64,000 bases of DNA from Euryodendron excelsum (lineage: Eukaryota > Streptophyta > Magnoliopsida > Ericales > Pentaphylacaceae), in NCBI GenBank assembly GCA_033060915.1, contig CM065392.1:3817501-3881500 (forward strand), in the 5' to 3' direction. Shown here piece after piece: positions 58,030-64,000 of this stretch. A program made the translations under genes and the position numbers. The first letter of the stretch is position 1. Every line of letters starts with the position of its first letter. Below the pieces are notes generated by a model. That model did no database searches and was not told where the DNA came from. It was given only the letters and a program-made list of their open reading frames with translations.

Positions 58030-59200
58030 TCAACCTCCCATTTGGTTCCTTAGATTAATCATAATCATGTCTCCTAGAAGCCTTCCATAATTTGTGGCAA
58101 CATGGCCTAATGTGACCTTTGACACCACAATAATGACATGTAGAAACAAACCTAGATGGTTTGGCCTTAACACTACACTTCACCGGTGCATATGTGGTGT
58201 TGCTTTTATGAAACACATGCTTAGTCTTCAACCTAGGACAATGAGGCCTGACATGACCTTTGATACCACAATGGTGGCACGTGGGTACAAACTTACCAAT
58301 ATGGCCTTCAGGAGGAATAACGGACTTACCTTGAGTTTTAAACAAATTTGGCTTACTTGCCGATTGGGAAAATGAAGAAGCTTTCTCTGTACACCCTATT
58401 CCAGTCATATTAAAAGTGCTTCTTTGAGAGTTCCAAATTTCATCGATCTTCTTGGAACCTGTAGTCGTGTTCTTGAAAGTATCATTAGATTTAGCAAGAT
58501 CAGACTCAAACTTAAATACCTTCACCTCTAGACTCTTATTGGTCTCAATAGAAGCATGTAATTTCTTTTCTAACATAAAGATCTTTTCCAATAAAGTGAC
58601 CTCAATAGACTTTAATTAATTCACGAAAATGATAGATTCATCAAATTATTGTTTTAGAGTGTCTTTTTCTTTATGCAAGCTTTTATTGGCCTTTTTTTTT
58701 TATTTAAGAGACACTTTGAACATCTTATTCAACTTCTGGTGAAAGCTCTCATCATCACTTTCAAAGTCACTTTGATTTGACTTATGAGATCACTTAGATC
58801 ATCAATATTATCATGGGAAGATGTACTTATGTGCTCATGTGCATGATATGACATTATAAGACCTTTCATATACAATTTCAAGAGCATCCCATGCTTCTTT
58901 AGCGGTTCCATACATAGGTATATAACCAAATTTTCAGCTATGACACCGTTAAAGATAAAATTTAGAGCTTTACTGCTCCACATGAACATTTCTAATTCAT
59001 AGTTGTTCCATGGTTCTTAAGGTTTTGTGATAATCTCAGTGCCTACAGTAATTTAAGGGGGACTCTAACTATGCACAACAAATAGCCAAAGATGTTCATC
59101 AATTGATTTCAAAAACATTCTCATACGTGGCTTCCAATACTCGTAATTTAAGCCATCAAAAATTAGAGTTTCAAATGATGCACTCTCTTGTTTTAAGTCT
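58030..59200 (-). pseudogene. Ty1/copia gag fragment with two CCHC zinc knuckles
   Basis: Near 59190-59090 the minus strand reads FDGLNYEYWKPRMRMFLKSI, the usual start of copia gag (UBN2-type). 58729-58989 continues with SKALNFIFNGV and an acidic segment. 58055-58591 is open and has two zinc knuckles, CHHCGIKGHVRPHC and CHYCGVKGHIRPCC, both with the full CX2CX4HX4C spacing. Stops lie between these parts. No protease, integrase or reverse transcriptase follows, so the element is truncated at its 3' side around 58000. Confidence 0.75.
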
Positions 59201-59272
59201 ATGTATTTAGAATATTTAGATTACACTCAAAAACACTTTTCAAAAATTTTGAGTGTACCCTCTAATACTAAT

Positions 59273-60256
59273 TGAAAAAATCTGATTTAGCAATTCACAG
59301 ATTTTCTTTAACTTTTGTGAGGGTGTGAATGGCCAATTTAATAATATAATATTAACATAGCATTTATGCACACATCATAAATCCCATACATAAATAATAA
59401 AAGCAATCACACATAGAAACATATGATTTTAGCGTGGAAACCCAATGCAGAAAAAAATCACGGGATCAAGTCCAACCAAGCAATGCACTATCCAAGAACT
59501 GAATACAAGTTCACACTTACAACCCTCCAGGTGTCGAATCCTCAACCTTCCGGGTGTGCTCTCCTTGTATTGATCAAATCACCATGATCACGTATCAACC
59601 CACTCACAACATTGTTCTTTTGCGGTTGCTTGAGTATCGAGATCTCTCTAGAATCCACCACAAGCTGTACTACGTCCACCAAAGACTTCACTGGATAAGT
59701 TTACTCTTCTTCAATCAAGGAAGAAAGGATTTGATTCTAAGCTCTTTCAAAGAATATATTGATTGGTGATATAAAACTTTCTTTAAGAGTGTTCTCAATA
59801 CACAAGTTGTATCTCTCTTTGTATATCATCGTGTGTTTATCTCTGTTACTTTATATCTTTGGATATATATATATATATATATATATATTTGGTAGCCCTC
59901 CAGAAGTAGTTCAGATCATTCCAAATCTGATTAGATTCGTGCTTGACTTAAGAGTCCAAAAGATCCAAACGTATAACTCAATCGGGACTCTTTTTTAAAC
60001 TGATCCTGCCGCATGGCATGAGCCATGTTAAGTTTGCTCAAGCCATAGTAAGTTCGCTTGATCCATAATTGCTCAAGCCATGTTTGAGCCAACTTCAATC
60101 GATGCTCTCTGAATCTCTCTAGGTCATTCTTCTTTGTTATTCGCTCAAGCCATCCTACCATTTGTTTGAGCCAACTTGCTCTGTTAGCGCAATCTTCAAT
60201 TCTTGACCTTTGAACCGTAAGGTTACAAGTATGAAAAAAGAAAATATTGTCTAACA
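59273..60256 (-). mobile_element. 5' LTR of the copia fragment
   Basis: On the minus strand it starts TGTTAGACAATATTTTC and ends CAGATTTTTTCA, 984 bp. It is followed after two bases by TAGTATTAGAGGG, a decayed form of the tRNA-Met primer site TGGTATCAGAGC. It sits directly upstream of the copia gag. An (AT)n run is at 59863-59888. There is no 3' LTR in the window. Confidence 0.68.
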
Positions 60257-60913
60257 TGAATTTGTCATGAAATTAGCCAACTAAAAACCCAACAAAATCC
60301 TTTAACTGGACTAGGTTTGTTTTGCGTCAAACCTCCCTCATTGACTTGGTCTTTGTTTTCAAGGGCCTAACATTTATACTATGTAATTTGCATATGCTTC
60401 TTCTTAGAATCAAGTTGCCAGAACTATTAATCTATAAACAATAAGCTAATCCAATGCAATAAAGTTATATTTCACTACTAGTTGATCACTACCTTCCAAC
60501 ACTCAACAAGCCCTCCAAATTCAACATTTGAGCTGGAATTGAGAACCCATATCAAATTTTGATTTCAATTTCTTGTTCTTTTTTCATTTTATTTGCAACC
60601 ATGGTGAGAAACAATGCTTCAACAACTGGAGAGTGAAAGAGGGTATGGCACATCATCTCCAAGAGGCTCTCTAAAATAGCTCTTGTGGCTCTTTAAATAT
60701 CATAAACTATTATTTCATTAATCTCTCTCACTCCCCCTCCCCTTTTGTCTTGTTGTAATAGTGTGTGTTAAAAGGAAATAATTTTTAAAGTGCTTAGCTA
60801 AAATAGAGAATATTATTGGAGGATTAATCAAAAAAGGGCTAGCTAAACTAGAGAATCTAGTTTTTAAATAGGGTAATGCTATACAAACAAAACAATTCAT
60901 ACATAATTTATTA

Positions 60914-61012
60914 CCAGAATGATGTGGTTGGATAAGAGACATTCACTTTGAAACAAAACACCTATAATGATGGCTTTTAATTTTAACAATGTCACAACTA
61001 CATCATTCTAGT
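60914..61012. repeat. Small MITE-like element
   Basis: The left end AGAATGATGTGGTTGGATAAG and the right end CAACTACATCATTCTAG are inverted copies. About 99 bp. Same end family as 15482-15572. Confidence 0.6.
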
Positions 61013-61018
61013 GGATTT

Positions 61019-61130
61019 TTGAATTGCTCTAAAGATGGTTGTACTTTAAGCTCCTGTAAGAGAATCACTGTACGAGAATTGCTCTAAAGATGGTTGTACT
61101 TTAAGCTCCTGTAAGAGAATTGCTCTAGTG
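61019..61130. repeat. 56-bp tandem repeat at the duplication edge
   Basis: GAATTGCTCTAAAGATGG followed by TTGTACTTTAAGCTCCTG occurs at 61021 and 61077, with a third partial GAATTGCTCTAGTGGA at 61117. It lies directly beside the breakpoint of the P450 duplication. Confidence 0.85.
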
Positions 61131-61401
61131 GATTTTTGTTTTTTTTTTTTTTTTTTTTGGGCTAGGCACATGTACAAGTCATTTTGGTTTGTTTTCTGGT
61201 TTGTTTATACATTAGCAAAGTCAACAAACTCAAACGAAGAGCCTTCTAGTATGATTCAATCCTAACAAAATGTGGAATGATTGATTAAGACCAAAAAACC
61301 ATCTGAGATTCCAAAAACATTGTTTTGTTTTAGGAGATTGATGATAGTAATAGTTTAGCAACTAGTAAATGAGCAAGAAATTGCTGAAAATGGGTCATTA
61401 C

Positions 61402-62310
61402 CAGAATGAATGCCTTGATGTTCTCTTTGGTCAACCTCATCTCTGAGCTCTCGTCTTCCGATATATCTAGCAAAATATGAAGTAAATCCTTTACCGTGTC
61501 ACCTGCATCACAATTCTCTTTCTTCTTCTTCCTCACCTCTTGATGCTCCTTAATAATCCTCTCCATCATCTCATCAAACCTGTCATGGACATCTTTAAGC
61601 CTCTTTCCAAACCCCTGCAGATCCAATTTCTTACAAAACCAAATAAAATCCGAGAGATTAAACTTCCCGGTGAGCTCAGCTGTCTCTTGAATCAACTTCC
61701 TCACTTCTCCGGCCTCATCTTCATTCTCGGAACATCTTTCACTCATTGTCATCCTCGATATTACATTGTTGGTTACCCTTATAAGCTCTCCCCCAACTTC
61801 AACAGCCTGGCCGGCTTTGGCCTTTCTCTGCAATAACTCTATAAAACGCTTTATCTCATCACGCCTAACTGGAAGGAGCTGGTCCAGTGTTCGACCACCA
61901 AGAAGTTCCGACATGCACAATTTTTTCATGAACTTCCAATAAGGTCCGTAAGGCGCGAAAGAAAAATCTTGTGAGCCATAAGTAAGGTAATCAACCGCGG
62001 CCATTTGGGGTCGGTCAGAAAAGGCATTTTCATGTGTCTTGAGGAATTCTTTGGCCGTTTCAGGTGAAGAAGCAACAATGCAAGGGACTGAGCCGAGGAA
62101 GATGTGGATTAAGGGTCCATAGCGGCTAGAGAGCTTGTGAAAAGCTTGGTGAGGTATTGGAGCAAGGAGGTGCAGGTGACCGATGAGTGGCAAGGCCAGT
62201 GGACTCGGTGGAAGGGGAGGTTTGGTTCGGCTTTTCAGAAGGGCTCGGACCAAGATGGTGGAAGTGAGCCAAACGAGGAAGAGGATGATGTAGCATTGAA
62301 AGTCAGCCAT
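61402..62310 (-). pseudogene. CYP93A-like P450, exon 1 only (partial duplicate)
   Basis: 303 codons of exon 1 are open, with the same membrane anchor, proline hinge and SELLGGR segment as the gene at 12394-14494. Differences are few: one fewer Lys in the charged KKKK stretch, and Ile to Thr before MSERC, among others. The donor GTAATG is kept, but homology stops at 61139 inside the intron. Exon 2 (I-helix, ExxR, haem-binding Cys) is absent, so no active enzyme can be made. Readthrough of the intron would give a 326-residue protein with a short hydrophobic tail. Confidence 0.88.
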
Positions 62311-62357
62311 GTTATTAGCATCAATAGATATGAGAGAATGTTGGCTCCATAGCGTTG

Positions 62358-62366
62358 TTTATATAA
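62358..62366 (-). promoter_or_regulatory. TATA box of the duplicated P450 exon
   Basis: The minus strand reads TTTATATAAAC at the position matching the parent promoter (14542-14550), so the fragment keeps a potential promoter. Confidence 0.6.
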
Positions 62367-62388
62367 AGATGAAACCATGGTATATATT

Positions 62389-62419
<31 letters not shown>

Positions 62420-63273
62420 ATTGACATATTAGTTGACAGATTCAATCATGATTTAGAGAAAAATATTGGATAATTAATCTATGCCTCTGGTTGCCGGCAT
62501 GGTGGATCACCAGGTTGAAAGATATTCAAATAAGGTTTTATTCCACATTATGACAGCAACATCATTTTTAATGATCCTTTTTGTGTTATTTTGTTTGTAG
62601 ATTGTTGTTTAACTCGCCAACTATTCTTGTTTGTATCCTGCTCTTGGTTTATAGTTTCTGATCTCGACAGAAATATGGCTTCTTGCTACTAAAGACGAGG
62701 TCAAAGCAGAACTGGAATCCATCTTGATTAACATTTGTATGAACTAGCAAAATTGAGGTGATGGGATCACCTGAAAACCGAATTGTCCATTGTATCAGCA
62801 ATACACATGTATGACTCGAAGCACTTTAGTGACTTTGTTCATGGCTTAGTATCTTTGAAAATCGTTCCTCAATGCTATGTTTCTGATCTTTGATTTGTAA
62901 AGGAAAGGAATAAAAAAAAATTAAATTACTTGTTCATTTTTTTACGAGTAACCCAACAAAAAAATGGGTTTTCGTTTTACAAATACCTATACAATTTTTT
63001 TTTCATTTTCCTATCCCAACCAAATAAAAGAAAAACCAAATTAAATTCTTTTACTTGATTTTCTTTATCTATCTTTTCCCAGGTTTAATCCCGGAAAAGT
63101 TTGTTTTCATTGACAGTTCAGTCTTTGACGTGGTAATCAAGTCCGACAATCAACATTTTTCTATTGTTTTGGTTGATGGTTCAGTTTTTAGACTTGGTAT
63201 CCAATTCCAACGATTAACGTTATCCTATGAAAAATATTATTCTCTTAAAAAATTTATACAAAAAATTTTATTA

Positions 63274-63364
63274 AAATGCTGTAGCAGATATTACTATAAT
63301 TAAGAATCATTATAATTAATGTTTTATATTAAAGTGTATGATTCTTATCTAACCACATCATTCT
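63274..63364. repeat. MITE-like element, duplicate copy
   Basis: The counterpart of 15482-15572 inside the segmental duplication, with a few base changes. Confidence 0.6.
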
Positions 63365-64000
63365 ACGAGTAATTCATAGAGTCAGTGGCAGAGATATAGC
63401 CATATTGTGCGCCTTGCTTCTCCAAGTGTACGAAGACAGAAATGTTAAGAGGCAATTGCCTATGGAGCTTGACTTGGATAGTGAATTGGGCAGTAGCTTC
63501 CTATAGTGAGATGATTCAGTAGATTAATCTAATTGGAGTATGAATTCAAGCAGCCATATATTAGACATGTTTGTTGAGCGAAGTAAAAATATCTATAAGC
63601 AGTCGTTTTCTCAGTCTCCAGTGATTAAAAGAGGGGGGAAGTGACACAAAGTCCCCTTTTGCGTGACATGATATATTGATGAATTTGTATCCATTTCAAA
63701 TTCTTTGCTTCTGCTATTCATATTAATGCTTATTTCTTTTCCCTTTATATATGTTGGAGCTTTGGGTGATAATTTTTAGAGTTAGTCATTACTTGTTGAA
63801 TTGATCGTCCCGATGCTACTAGGGCAAAATACAAACTGACCACCATTTTGCAATCAACTTAGATTTACATTATATTTTTAGTATTTTCCTATTTTGCAGA
63901 ATTGCTGTTGCTGTTGAGAAATGCTTTGACATTTTGGGAGCAATCTAGTATTTTGCAGACTTCATATTGGTACGGTGTTGACTTTTTCCCTTTCTTTCTC

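Larger units (their letters stand above)
60257..61138. other. Intergenic spacer
   Basis: No gene seen. It holds a MITE-like element (60914-61012) and a short tandem repeat (61019-61130). No P450 exon 2 is present, although this is where it would lie for the copy at 61402. Confidence 0.6.
61139..64000. repeat. Segmental duplication, copy 2 (P450 intron start, exon 1 and upstream)
   Basis: Matches 13320 to about 16225 in the same orientation. The left edge coincides with a poly-T tract present in both copies. The right edge is beyond the window. Confidence 0.92.

Overview
The window is nuclear DNA of a flowering plant, very probably a eudicot. The support is spliced genes with GT-AG introns, a CYP93A-type cytochrome P450, DC1 (divergent C1) zinc-binding proteins, a plant mobile domain (PMD) protein, and dense nested LTR retrotransposons of plant Ty3/gypsy and Ty1/copia type. 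No bacterial, organellar or CRISPR features were seen. All calls come from reading the sequence; no database search was run.

Layout. 1-8.8 kb: a minus-strand PMD gene broken by a 5,196-bp TG...CA element (1081-6276) with a 5-bp target duplication CAATG, and by a separate 1-nt frameshift. 8.8-10.9 kb: a retroelement 3' LTR with its polypurine tract, then a LINE remnant. 12.4-14.5 kb: an intact two-exon CYP93A-like P450 gene (minus strand). 17.6-21.6 kb: a second, plus-strand member of the giant LTR family. 22-26.8 kb: remains of one or two gypsy elements (gag, primer binding site, 5' LTR). 27.1-31.3 kb: a complete CACTA DNA transposon with a 3-bp target duplication that carries exons of the host gene TGS1 (cap trimethylguanosine synthase). 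33.8-39.1 kb: a tandem pair of large DC1 genes. The first is intact (three exons, 627 residues, C-terminal CaaX box); the second is damaged in its first domain and at one splice donor. 42.2-57.5 kb: a full-length 15.3-kb gypsy (Athila/Tat-like) element on the minus strand, flanked by ATAAA duplications, with decayed gag-pol and a post-pol ORF, and with a nested solo LTR that has its own ATAAT duplication. 57.5-60.3 kb: a copia gag fragment and LTR. 61.1-64 kb: a partial duplicate of the P450 locus holding only exon 1 and upstream DNA.

How the genes relate. Only two host genes look fully functional: the CYP93A-like monooxygenase (specialised phenolic/flavonoid-type chemistry by family) and the first DC1 protein (possible prenylated signalling or metal-binding protein). 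The rest records gene breakage, partial duplication and transposon capture. The most noteworthy items are the TGS1 exons inside the CACTA element, the exactly delimited insertion in the PMD gene, the CaaX-ending nine-module DC1 proteins, and the promoter architecture of the giant LTR family.
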